DNA of 64,000 nt from Anas platyrhynchos (lineage: Eukaryota > Chordata > Aves > Anseriformes > Anatidae), in assembly GCF_047663525.1 (NCBI RefSeq), contig NC_092602.1, positions 255,501 to 319,500 of the forward strand. Direction: 5' to 3'. Shown piece after piece: positions 11,053 to 22,300 of this stretch. Made by a program: the position numbers and the translations under genes. Under the pieces are notes generated by a model. That model was given only the letters and a program-made list of their open reading frames with translations. It was not told where the DNA came from and did not search any database. Every line of letters begins with the position of its first letter. The first letter of the stretch is position 1.

Positions 11053-14000
11053 CTACAACTCCATTTCTTCTTCTGCACACCCAGAGATTCCCAAACTAGT
11101 ATACATATCTGGAGACACGACAGTCTGTTGTGATTCAGGGAATATTTCAGTCTGTGGGTCAAAAGCAGCTCTTGGTGTTAACTGCTTTGCTTGACACCCT
11201 TCTGTACTCTGCTGCCTCAAGTTCTTAACACAAACAGGCTTCAGTTTATCTGTGAGAAATTCAGGAAGAGGTTTCCAAAGCACCAGCTCCATAGAAGGAC
11301 GGCTCCTAGAAGGGATGGAGTGCCAGTTAAATTACAGTTCTCCAATCACAACTGCTAAATGCAGAAGACCAGTGAATATCTTCATCCTTCGTGCTAGCCT
11401 GGAACTATATTCCAAAATGCATATACCAACTATTAAATTTCCTCTTCCTTAACTAGTTCCATTACTTCTAGTTCTAACCACGCATTTTCTTTCACACAAA
11501 ATTTGATGAGTACTGTTGGTCACACTTCAGGACCTTCTTCTTTTGGAAACCCGCATATATAAAAACGAGGATATAGTTGTTTATTCAAGATGTTTCATTC
11601 TGTACAAATGAGGAGTACAAAACACAGCTTGATGACCACTATAGTTACACTCATTTTGTTTTACATTAGGATAGTTTTTCCTATTTTTGACCAGATGAAT
11701 GGTCTGCTACACAATGTTGGCTGCATCATGCAGTAATTAAGGACATCTCCACAAACACAAGACCAGGCCTCTCATTTCATTTGCATGTATTAGCTACATA
11801 GCACCATGATTTCCTCCAGAACTTACATAGACTCTATTATTTTCTTTGTCAGGACTTCACCAAAATCCCTCTTCATCCCTTTTTTAAGGGTATCTGACAG
11901 GATAAGAGTGGGCAGATTGCTAACATTTCCATCAGCATGAACTTCCTCATCTTCATCAATTATCCTAGGAATGGAGGGGGAAGAGGGAAATAAACACTAT
12001 TGAGCATACTGTTAACAGGCACATCCACTGCAGTTCTATCTACGTGCACTGCACTATACAGTGTAGATAGGTGACCTAGGCTGGGTACCAGAAGCAGCGG
12101 GGCCATGTTAACATGAGTCTCTCTTGGGCCAATATACCCTAAGAATGACTGTTACCATAGAAGCCACTTGAGCAGCTATGCCACTTCTGGTACCTAAGCT
12201 AGCTTTGTTATCTTTGCATGGTCCAGCAGTGCACAATGCACACATACACTGAGAAGAAAAAAAATAAAATACCACAAATTCACTTCCGGGGCAAGTGTAA
12301 AATTCAGTCATATTACAAGAGTGAGTCTCAGTTACGTAGTAACTTCACCAGCTTAATTCTTCAGATGTCAACTCTGAGAGTTATTTAAAAGCTACTGAAT
12401 ATAGTTCTTATCTTTAAAGATTTGGCATCAGTGTCTCTGATTAAGAGCATAAAAAGTTAAAGCATTTAGAACAAATTGGAGGCACCTCCTTTGTTTTTGA
12501 TAAACCTTTTATAGAGAATTTAGTAGAGTAGCTGGGAAGGAGGGGGAACAGTCCTCTGAGAGTTCTAAAGCAGACTTTGTAATGCAGGTGTAGCCAGATC
12601 ACAAAGAAAAAACATTATTACTTTATTTACCTATGAGAAATGCATCTCTTCATGCATCATCAATTGAGTAATCATCTAAAAAAATCTTTTTTTTTTTAAT
12701 TTTGACTTTTCTAACAACTGTCTGCAGTGTGTTTTTGTTTTTTTTTTAAGAGTATTCTGGAATAATAGCACAACTGCAGTCAACTGATATATACACAACA
12801 TGCTGGAAAACCTTTCAAATACAAGAATGCACAATATGTTTATTAAATGACTGTAAAAATCTGCCTGTGGCCACCCCGCCATCCCAATATCAAGCCACCT
12901 GATATTTAATAGCAAGATGAACCTCAGTCTTACTGCATATGTGCAGAGAGAGATCTCTGATTCATGCTAATTTGTACACTAACAAATTCACATCTGTCCT
13001 GAGCGTTTAGAAGAATTAATTGCAGAACAAGCTGCAATTGGTTGAAAAAAAGCTGAGCTCAAGTCAGACTATATAACATGAGTTAGAATTAGAGCTCTGG
13101 ATACTCACAAAAGAGTGTAAGAACCCATTATGGTACATTGATGCTGCATGATGATTTTGAAGAGCATATTTATTCAGCATCTCTTGCATCCTCAAGTTCA
13201 GATCATAATAGCAGCCCCAACACTCATAAAAACATAGGTAGCCTACAAAGAAACCACTTGCACACAAAGTTGATCTCAGACTTACAGTAGTGTTACCACA
13301 CTGCTAAATGCTAGTTTTACCCCTTACTGCCCACCAAAAAGGGAAAGCTCAGCAAAGCCAGTCTACTCAATCCCTGCATTTACCTGTCCTCAATTTCCTG
13401 AAGCTTCCTGCGAGCAACCTCGCATTGCTGTTCCCCCATTGTCTGATCCATTTCTTCACAGGGAATTTCTAACATGGCAGTTTCAGGACGGCTGCCACCA
13501 TACCGACTTGCTACCTCCCCAGCTGCCTGCTGACCTGCACAGAGAATCCATTCTTCAGTGTTGGGATTCAAAGGGCAATTTTTGGTTCCTGTCAGTCTCT
13601 TCTTCTTCACAGGACAACTAGGAAACAAAATAAGTTTACAATTGACAAAAGAGAAATGTTGTATTCTACACAAAAATATGTTACAGAAAGTAACGTGTGT
13701 TTCACCAGATTTGACTAACTATGGAAATACAACCTCCACAAAACAAGACACATTGCTCTTATTAAAACATGGGTACCCGTGCCAGAAAAATTAGTGCTAC
13801 TCAGTTAATTAGGTAGCTGAAGTGGATTTGGGCTTGCTCATGTGCAATTCAGGGGAAGAGTTCCAAATTGAAACAATGGAAGATGCTCCTTTCCTACGTA
13901 TCCTGTAGATAAGATGTACTCAAATCTTTATTGAAAATAAAAAGGAAATTCTTATAAGATTTCTCAGGCTATTAAAGACAAATTTAATTTACCCTTCTGC

Positions 14001-15120
14001 CTCTTCTTCTAGCTTATGCTTCTTTCCACCTCGAACAGTGACACTGTAAAATAGAGAGAAATGGTTATTGGCTTGCAATTCTATCTTCCAACGACATAGA
14101 TTTTCAAGCAATATTTTCCTCCCTTTTCAAACTTCACGCACAGCTTGAACAGCAGTAAGAGCAATAGTCGCCACATGTCACCAGTTGTGAAGGGACTGAA
14201 GGGTTGGACAACAAGGACCAACTTTTGTTCCAAAGAAAATCAAAGAGGTCTGTAATTGCTCAGTTCTCTGAGCAGAATGCCCGATAATTTCTCCTTTATA
14301 TTATTTCTTTTTTCCCCAAGGGGCAAGAACAATTTTTGCTAAAATTCAAATGCTTCAAAACTAGCATGTGAACCAACTTCAGGCTCTAATAATACATTGA
14401 TGACAGACTCAAATTAAATGTGACCAAACAACAAAATATGACAGAATAAGACTTTATACAAGTATTGTGTGTTCACATATTAGAAAGAGTGAGTTTAAAA
14501 AGAAGTACAAGAGCTTAAAGCATATCAAGATCTAGGAAAATTCGATCGCATTTCTTTCTTTTTTGAAGGTTCCTTCATCCTTCACCAAGAAACTTAAAGG
14601 CAGTAGGAGAACCAACACAGTTCTAACATACAAACAATACAATACCGGAAGAAAACAAATTCGAACCTCTCTTGGAAAGACAGGTTATTTCACAAGGCCA
14701 GTACAAATGAGGAACATTTTCCCTTCCCCGTTCCCGCAGTAACGATGCTGATGTTGGTACTTACTGGCTGTGACTCTGCTGCTGGTGCAAGCCTCGCGGG
14801 TGCGCCGCGTTTGTGAAGGAGCCCACCGGAGCGACAGTCAGGCTCTCGTTGTAACTCCCAAGCGCAGCAAGAGCGGCAATGTCAAAGCTGCTCTGCAGAC
14901 ACGCGCCGGAGGAGGCGCAGCCATCGGCGCCGTCGCTCCTGTTCCCCGCCAGCATCACGGCGGGGGGCTGCAGGTACCCGCGGCCGGCAGCTCCGGGCTG
15001 CGAATCGTCCCGCGCGACTCCCGGCAGGCCGTGGCGGTCAGGGGCCGCGGCCAGCGCCTGGGGGAACTCCAGGGCGGGCCCCGCAGGGATGCCCGGGCAG
15101 GATCTGCCCAGAGCTGCCAT
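11053..15120 (-). CDS. CCDC117: Coiled-coil domain-containing protein 117, five exons
   Basis: Exons in transcription order: 15120-14765, 14043-13993, 13617-13384, 11964-11827, 11305-11053. The joined frame is 1032 bases, 343 aa (human 279); the extra length is in the low-complexity exon 1. Recognition rests on near-identical blocks: [18 protein letters not shown] and [16 protein letters not shown] (spanning the exon 3/4 junction), [29 protein letters not shown], and the last residues EEEMEL. A basic KKHK/KKKR patch near the exon 2/3 junction could be a nuclear signal. From memory, CCDC117 is reported as UPR-linked and as binding the cytosolic Fe-S assembly factor CIAO2B; no enzymatic domain is visible. 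The start is the first ATG of the GC-rich exon and begins MAALGR as in human. It is convergent with XBP1 and divergent from SLC2A11B. Confidence 0.95.
11965..13383 (-). other. CCDC117: CCDC117 intron 3
   Basis: A 1.4 kb intron. The one structure I see is a hairpin at 12036-12070: CTATCTA...CACTG pairs with CAGTG...TAGATAG, with a 4-base bulge and 7-base loop. T runs occur at 12688-12698 and 12740-12749. No exon or mobile element was recognised. Confidence 0.6.
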
Positions 15121-15139
15121 CTCCTGCCGAGCAGACAGA

Positions 15140-15149
15140 GGACGTCAGC
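15140..15149 (-). promoter_or_regulatory. ACGT-core (CRE/UPRE-like) site at the CCDC117 start
   Basis: The minus strand reads GCTGACGTCC, ending 20 bases before the CCDC117 ATG. The TGACGT core is shared by CREB/ATF sites and by the UPRE (TGACGTGG/A) bound by XBP1s and ATF6. It matches 7 of 8 bases of CRE and 6 of 8 of UPRE, so the binding factor is open. Confidence 0.4.
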
Positions 15150-15612
15150 CCCGCCAGGCCGCGAGGGGCCGGCCCGGCACCGGTGCCGCCGCAGGGCGAG
15201 CGGCTCCCCTCAGGCGGGCCCGGGGCCGGCGCCGCCTCCCGCCCTGCGAGAGCCGCGCGGAGCTCCGGCCCGCGGCCGCCCCCGCTGCTCGGGCCGACCC
15301 GGCCCGGCCCGGAGCTCTCCCGCGCAGGCCCGCGCTGAACGGGGCCGAACGGGACCGGACGCGGGCGGGCGCCGGCAGCGGGGCGATCACTGAGGCAGCG
15401 CGGGCGAGCCGGCCCAGCGGCACTGCAGGCAGCCCTCGGCCGCGGCCGTGGGGCGCCCCACCGCAGCAGCAGGGAAGAGCCGGAGCTCGCCCGCCCGCGC
15501 CGTGCTCACCGCCGGGCCGGGCCGGGCCGGGCCGCGCCGCTCTCGGAGTCGGACGGCGCCGCCAGAGGCCGAGTCCTTTCCAGGCCTTTCGCCCCGCTCG
15601 GAGAAGGCGAGC

Positions 15613-15726
15613 GCGGCACTATGGGAGCTGTAGTCCTGGGCGGCGGCCGCGCGGCACTATGGGAGCTGTAGTCCTGGGCGGCGGCCGCGCGGCACTATGG
15701 GAGCTGTAGTCCTGGGCGGCGGCCGC
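15613..15726. repeat. Three exact 38-bp tandem repeats, each with a ZNF143/SBS-type motif
   Basis: Units at 15613-15650, 15651-15688 and 15689-15726 are identical by eye. On the minus strand each contains ACTACAGCTCCCATAGTGC (15616-15634, 15654-15672, 15692-15710), a good match to the ZNF143/THAP11 (Staf) consensus ACTACA-N2-TCCCA-N2-TGC. The remainder of each unit is GGCGGCCGC-type GC-rich spacer. The array lies about 500 bases upstream of the CCDC117 ATG and about 640 bases before the SLC2A11B ATG. Confidence 0.9.
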
Positions 15727-16363
15727 CCGAGTCCCGCTGCTGCTGGGATGGGGGCGTGCGGGAGGCGCCCTCCTTGCCCGGCAGCGGTAAAGCCCCGGCC
15801 TCTCGAGGGCACCTCGAGACAGAGCCGCTGTTGTTCGCGGACTGCAGCCAGAACCGCCGGGTCGGGGAGGGCCTCCCCTGGAGCAGCCAAATCCTGATCA
15901 GGTGAGGAGCTCGGCCGGCGGCTTTTCGCCGGCTCCGTGGTGTGTGGTTTGGGGAAGAAGCTGGGGCTGTAGCCGCGAGCAGCAGGCGGTATGACGCGGA
16001 AGCACAAGGTAACTGCCTGTCATTTTCCTTAGTAGCTGAAGTCTGTAGCTAACTGGCGACTGAAGGGCATGCTTTCTGCTCCGATGTAAATGAAGAAATT
16101 GAAAGTGGTATGAAATGTATTACCGGGAAACTTGCTGTTGTGAGCTACTTAACTGCTGTCGTGGCTTCGTAAGACTTAGCGAGCGCTGGACGTTTCCATC
16201 TAAAGAAAGTCGCGGACTGTTGAGAAGAATCCCATTGGCTAGAGGTGGACCCAAAATTCTTTGTTTTCATACAATAACAGCTTCATCTCTTTGGCACCTT
16301 TTGTTCCTGTAGTGTAGTTTATTAAAGTTTTGCAAAGGAAATCTAATTCAGCCCATGATAAGA

Positions 16364-19300
16364 ATGGAGTACCAGCCCCTACTGAGAGGGTCTAGCATGC
16401 GCAGCAAGGTAAGCAGAATGTTCGTGGCCTCTGAAGATGGATCCTGCAGAAAGATTTTAGCTTTAACATTGATTCATGATTGCAACATTTTCTTATTTTC
16501 ACATTTATTTTTAGGTCATGATTAGGCTTGTGAAGTTTTGTATTGTCCTTAGACTGCAAACTGTGTCATAAAATGGAAGCTGTAAAAGCACATTTTCCGA
16601 TTCTTATGTTCTTATATTGAATGTTAAACCATTTTTTGTTTGTGGCCTATTTCTAAAATGAAGTGGAACTGATAATGCTGTTGTCCATGCTCTAAGAAGT
16701 CTGGGCTTAAACTCCAATGTGACACAATCTGTGATGGTTGATGAACAGACTGTTTTGGACATGAATAAAGTGGAGGCGTTACAAAAACATATGATGTGTG
16801 TTACTGATTCTGGGCTTGTGTCTCTCTCTCTCCTCCCGCTCCCCCGGTGCTCTCTTCTCACTGTTTTAATGCTTACAATACAATGATATAGTAGGAATAC
16901 TTTATTGTAATTGTAAAATATAAATAATTTTTAATTATTCATCTGAGTAGAGCTTGAATTTCTTCACAAAAAGTTATAACCAGCTGTTTAGCAGATCAGG
17001 AACCTGCGGTGCAGGGAAGTGGAGTGGCTTGTTCAGGTCTAATGAGTCAATGGCAGAGTTAGGAATTAAATTCCTGTGTTGCTGTTAAAACTGTCAGTGC
17101 TACTGTGCTTTTGTAGCTCTCAATCAGGATGATTTTATTTCTTGTTTTTTTTTTCAAGACAGAAATTGTGAGTTTGTTAATTCTCATATGGAGTTATTGT
17201 GTCTTTTACACCAAACACACAGTCCTAAAATTCTTTTGTAAAAACCAGAGACCATGAGCAGCATGGCGTGTGCAAAAAGCATTCACGCAGTTAGTAACTG
17301 CTACTGTTCTGAAGCGGTTGTGTATCCTACAGCTAATCTGAAAACTTGTGTTGTCTCTGAAGAATGCTAGTGATCATGGCCAAAGTCAGTGTGAAATGTT
17401 TTTCCTATTACAGATATTTGAGAGCTTATGTCATTTTCTAACCAAACACTTTCACAGCCTGAAAAAATATGTGGTTACCTCACCAATTTTTGTCCTGGGT
17501 ATTATATGCATGTGAGCTCAAGGGTCTATCTCTTTTCATACTTGACATTCTCTCTTGTTCTCTAGTTTCCTAGCTGGACCTTATTTCTGGCTGTTTGCGC
17601 TGTGGGAATTGGAGGGACCTTTCAATATGGATATAATGTTTCCATTATCAATGCACCCACCCAGGTAAAATATTGTCTGTTTTGCAGTAATGGAGGTATC
17701 CTGTCTAACTGGACCAAGAGGACAAATGCACTTTGACTGTGGTGGCACTGGGTTCCAAAGCAGTATGAAAGATCCTGCTGATTTCCAGAAGGGTTTCGTA
17801 TGAATTTGTGAATACCTCCTATCAGAAGTATTCTGTGTCAGACAAAAGTGCCAGAAATCCCATATAAATAGCTCTATTAAAATCTGCTTTAGAAGGATTA
17901 ACAGAATAAATAAGATAAATAAGTAACATTTTCCAGTTACACCTGTGACTAATGTAGGCCAGAATACTAAGGATACTTACAGCAGTCCATCACAAGGTAG
18001 CTTACTGAGAAAGGCCACCTTAGAGAGGCAAAAATGTTGCATCTGTAGGGCCTGAGTACCCATCAAAGGTATTTTCACCCACTGGTTGTGAAATATGTAG
18101 TATGCCAGAAATAGAGGGAGAGTCCAGGAAGTTTGTTCATCTGTGAAGTCTTTGTTTGCTGACTAAGAACAGGAGCCTCTGAGTACAGATATGTGTCAGT
18201 TCAAGAGTTTCTAAAGGCAAATTTTAGTATACCAAACATGTACAATGACCATTTCAAAATTTTGACATGTGAATACTGTAAGAAAGGAAGAAGAAAATCA
18301 GAGTTGCAGAAGGGCATACATAGAATGCTATGCTTGTATCATCATTTCTTTCTGCTGCAGCATATTCACAGGTTCTTAAATGAAACTTGGATTAGCCGTT
18401 ATCACATGGAATTAAGTCCAGATTTGTTGACTTTTCTTTGGTCTGTCATTGCTTCTATATTTTCACTTGGAGGTCTTTGTGGAGCCCTTATTGGAGGCAG
18501 CATGGCAATTCGGCTAGGCAGGTGAGTTACATAGGCAGGCAGACACAGAGCATGTTTTCTTTTCCTACCTTTTCATTGGGATGTAAAGGAAATCAGTGGA
18601 AAGTGGGAGTGGGAAACAATGTACATTAGGTGACTATAAATGTTTTTCACTTCAAAGAGCTTTCTAGCACAGTTTTCCATTTTGTTCCAACGTGACTTAA
18701 AAGATGAGCCAGAATTAAAGCTTTCCAGTCCAGTCTTTCCATTACATTTATTGAAATCTCAGAAAGAGTATGGAAATACTGTATGAAAACACAGGTTCCA
18801 CATGCACACATTTGATAGTAAGGACATGCTGTGAACTCTGTAACATTTCATAAAAACTCCGTATAGATTCAGCATGAATGGACAAAACCACACTCCTACC
18901 TTGTCAGGCGTTTCTGTCTTATCACAGAATCACAGAATTGCAGGGGTTGGAAGGGACCTCCAGAGATCATTGGGTCCAACCCCCCCTACCAAAGCAGGTT
19001 CCCTAGAGCAGGTTGCCCAGGTAGGCATCCAGATGGGCCTGGAACATCTGCAGAGAAGGAGACTCCACAGTCTCCCTGGGCAGCCTGTCCCAGTGCTCCG
19101 TTACCCTCACCGTGAAGAAGTTGCATATTGGTGCGGAACTTCCTGTGCTCCATTTTGTAGCCATTGCCCCTTGTCCTGTCCCCTCTGAAAACAGGTTGTC
19201 CAAATCCCACTGTTGCCCACACTTAAGATACTTGTAAACATCAATAAGTCCCCTCTAAGTCTTCTCAAGGCTGAAAAGGCACAGGTCTCAGCTTTTCCTC

Positions 19301-22300
19301 ATAAGGAAAATTATGTTTATAAACTTTATAAGGATATAAATTATCCTTATGTTTAGACTTTATTTTTGAGTAAATAGTTGTATCATATTTCCAGTGAATA
19401 GCATGTTTCATCATTACAAAGCTCATTTTTTTCCCTATCATCAAAAAGTAAAATATTTTTAAAACCCATTATTGCTGATTTCTGTATTGTTTTTTTCCTC
19501 TTCAGGAAAGGAGCTCTTTTGATGAATAATATTATTGCAGTACTGGCTGCCATTTTAATGGGGATCAGTTTTCCTACTGGTTTGTTTGAGTTACTGATTG
19601 TTGGAAGATTTTTAATTGGTATAAATTCAGGTAAATGATTTCCTATTCCTACTTTCAATAAGCTACAGTGAATAATAACTTATTGTTACTGGTGATTCTT
19701 TAAGTATTATAATACATCTTTGTACACTGCTTTGTAGATATGATGATCAAAATTTTCTGTTTAATATGGAATCTGAAGGCAGTTCAGTTCATAGAGAAAT
19801 TAAAAATAAGTCCAATTTTCTGCATGTTTTGGTTCAGTTACTCTTTTCAAAGCAAAATCTAGAGACTAAAAAGACACTAGTGCTGTAATACTGACCTACC
19901 ATGATATGACCTGTTTGTAAAGGCATGGAGAACCATATCTTTGGTGTGGTTGTAATAAGCTAGAATAAGAAACTGTTTCATTAATGACTTCTCAGTATTA
20001 TTCAATAAACAGGCTATTGTAAAGGAACAAAATGTTCTTGAGCACACAAATCCAGGGTATGCACTGCATAGCATATGCTTTGTGGAAAAAACAAGAAAGA
20101 TACAATCTATTAATAGGAAAATGTTTCTCCATTTACTTGCAGGTATTGGGATCTGTGTGCAACCTCTGTATATTGGGGAGGTTGCCCCAAAACATCTTAG
20201 AGGTGGCATGGCCATGGGTAGTTCCATCTTTCTGACTGGGGGGATTCTGACAGGACAAATAATTGGTTTGAGGTTAGAATTTTTTTTTCCCCTCCTGTGC
20301 ATTACTCACATTTAAATAATTGTAATTCCCTGCAGCTCCCCGCAAAACACTCATTGTAGCATTAGTGAATGACTTCATACAGAACGTCTACCTGTAGGAA
20401 GATAACTGCTTTTATCTCCTCAGGGAATTATTCTCTGTGTAGGTGAGTCAAAACAGAACAGCACCAGTTAAAGAAGCACATTTAGGCCAAGTTCATATTT
20501 TTGCAGTTTCTTGCTGGTGACAAAGAAGTATAAAATAATTCATACAACAGGACTTGAGAACAAGTCCTTGAGAACAAGTTGAGGGCCTCTTAATTTTTAT
20601 ATTGTAGCACAACTGCTGTTTTTGTCCCTTGTGAGATCAGATGAGGTTGCTAGGGACTTTATCCGGTTGGTTCTTGAAAAATTCCAGGAATAGACTACAT
20701 AACCTCAAGATGAAAAGCCTCTTTCATGAAGTCTGCTAGAAGCTTTCCCCTGCCCTAAGAGCTGGTACCCTGAGTAACAGCTACATTCTTATAGTTTCTA
20801 CATTCTTATTTTTTCTCTTCTCTCTTTCAGTCTACCAAAGCCCTTAAACTTTTCCCTTTTGTCTTTATTGCCACCTTCTAAATTAACTGATTTTGCTGGA
20901 TACTTTAGGTTTGTATAAAGTAGAATATAAACTTCAGACTGCATAACCTAAGGTCAATATTTAAAATGCAATACACTTTCTATTTTAACAAGTTCATATT
21001 GCCCACAACACATCATCCTGCAGATTCTAACTTTATCAATTTTAATGACTCCTTTCTATGTAAATACACTTTCTAATTCAATCAACTTTGAATAGGAAGT
21101 GGGATCAGATGACCTTCTGTGTTCCCTTCTATGGCAAATTATTGTATGATTTTCAAAAGCAAATAGGAGTGTTGGTTCTGACCTTAAAGTGAAGTCCTTA
21201 AGTTCTTACGTTCCTGTAACCCTAGAAAACGCTGCTACAACAAATCTGAAATCAGTGCTTGGAACCAACACAGCAATAAGCAGCAGTAAAGCAGTGTTGC
21301 TTATTTATTCCCAAGTGAAACCTGATTTCAGAGTGGGTGGAAAGTACTTTCTGAGCCTCCTCCTGTTGAGGTTCACAAGATATAAGTAACTAGTTACAGG
21401 GAACAAACATCTTGCTTTCAGTAGTCTTCTGAACAGTCACCAATAGCTAATTACCTTTTTTTCCTTCTTTTTCCACACCTCTTCCAGGGAATTACTAGGT
21501 GGAGAAATGTATTGGCCTCTTTTGCTATCCAGCAGCTCTTTTCCAGCATTTGCCCAACTTTTATTCCTGCCGTGGTTTCCTGAAAGTCCCAGATATCTTC
21601 TTATTGACAGAGGTGATGAGCTGAGCTGTGCCAAAGGTAATTTACAGTGTATATACTTTCTCTGCATCTTCAAAAGTGTACAATGAGTATATCTGGTTTC
21701 AGATTTTCCTTTTCTTATCAATGCAGCATAGTTACATTGCCTAGTACCTTTTGGCCTATGTTTTTTTGTTTGTTTGTTTTTTGGTTTTAGCTTTGAAGCG
21801 ATTTCATGGCTCTTTGCAGTATCAAAGGGAGATGGAAGACATACAGCAGGAATGTTTTGCCTTGGATGGGGAAAAACCCAGGAAGCCCTGGCAACTATTC
21901 ACTGATCGTGGTGTGAGATGGCAGCTCATTACTGTGATTGTCATGACTATGGGCCAGCAGCTCAGTGGGATAAATGCTGTAAGATTTCATACTTAAAAAC
22001 AACTTAAGCAATTATTTAACTTCCATTTATTTTTCAGCCTTTTTTTAAAATGAGGGGCCCGTGTAGAGAATCTCAGAGAAATGGCATAAATGAGAGAGAA
22101 AACCTGTCTTATTCATGTTTATTAAATTGAAGCATGTTTATTTATTTATTTTTAATTATTATTTCCATGTTTTTGGTATGTAAATTGCTTTGAAGAATGA
22201 CCTAATTTTTGTGTTTACATCTTTATTCTTCTGAAAAAGTAAATAAAGGTGGATCAGCTTATCCCATGACATGTAGCTTAAGAATGATGAAACATTATAT

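Larger units (their letters stand above)
14770..15950. promoter_or_regulatory. CpG island, divergent promoter of CCDC117 and SLC2A11B
   Basis: Very GC- and CpG-rich DNA covers CCDC117 exon 1 and the gap towards SLC2A11B, whose start codon lies about 1.2 kb away in the opposite direction. It contains a GGGCC/GGCC tandem stretch near 15517-15537, an ACGT-core site at 15140-15149 and three tandem copies of a ZNF143-type element at 15613-15726. Long frames on both strands (14770-15393, 14879-15709) are GC artefacts. The 5' noncoding exon(s) of SLC2A11B probably lie here or just downstream, but I could not fix them. Confidence 0.75.

Noticed and set aside
14770-16007. Long frames in the CCDC117-SLC2A11B island, including one of 276 codons spanning the 38-bp repeats
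   Set aside because: Low stop density follows from high GC. The repeats are better explained as promoter elements.
18193-18360. Possible upstream extension of SLC2A11B exon 3
   Set aside because: The frame is open, but the strong CTGCTGCAG acceptor at 18360 gives the expected GLUT protein; the extra residues do not resemble the family.
18874-19222. Small open frames in SLC2A11B intron 3
   Set aside because: They lie inside a CR1 fragment; the reverse-strand frames are remnants of CR1 coding sequence.
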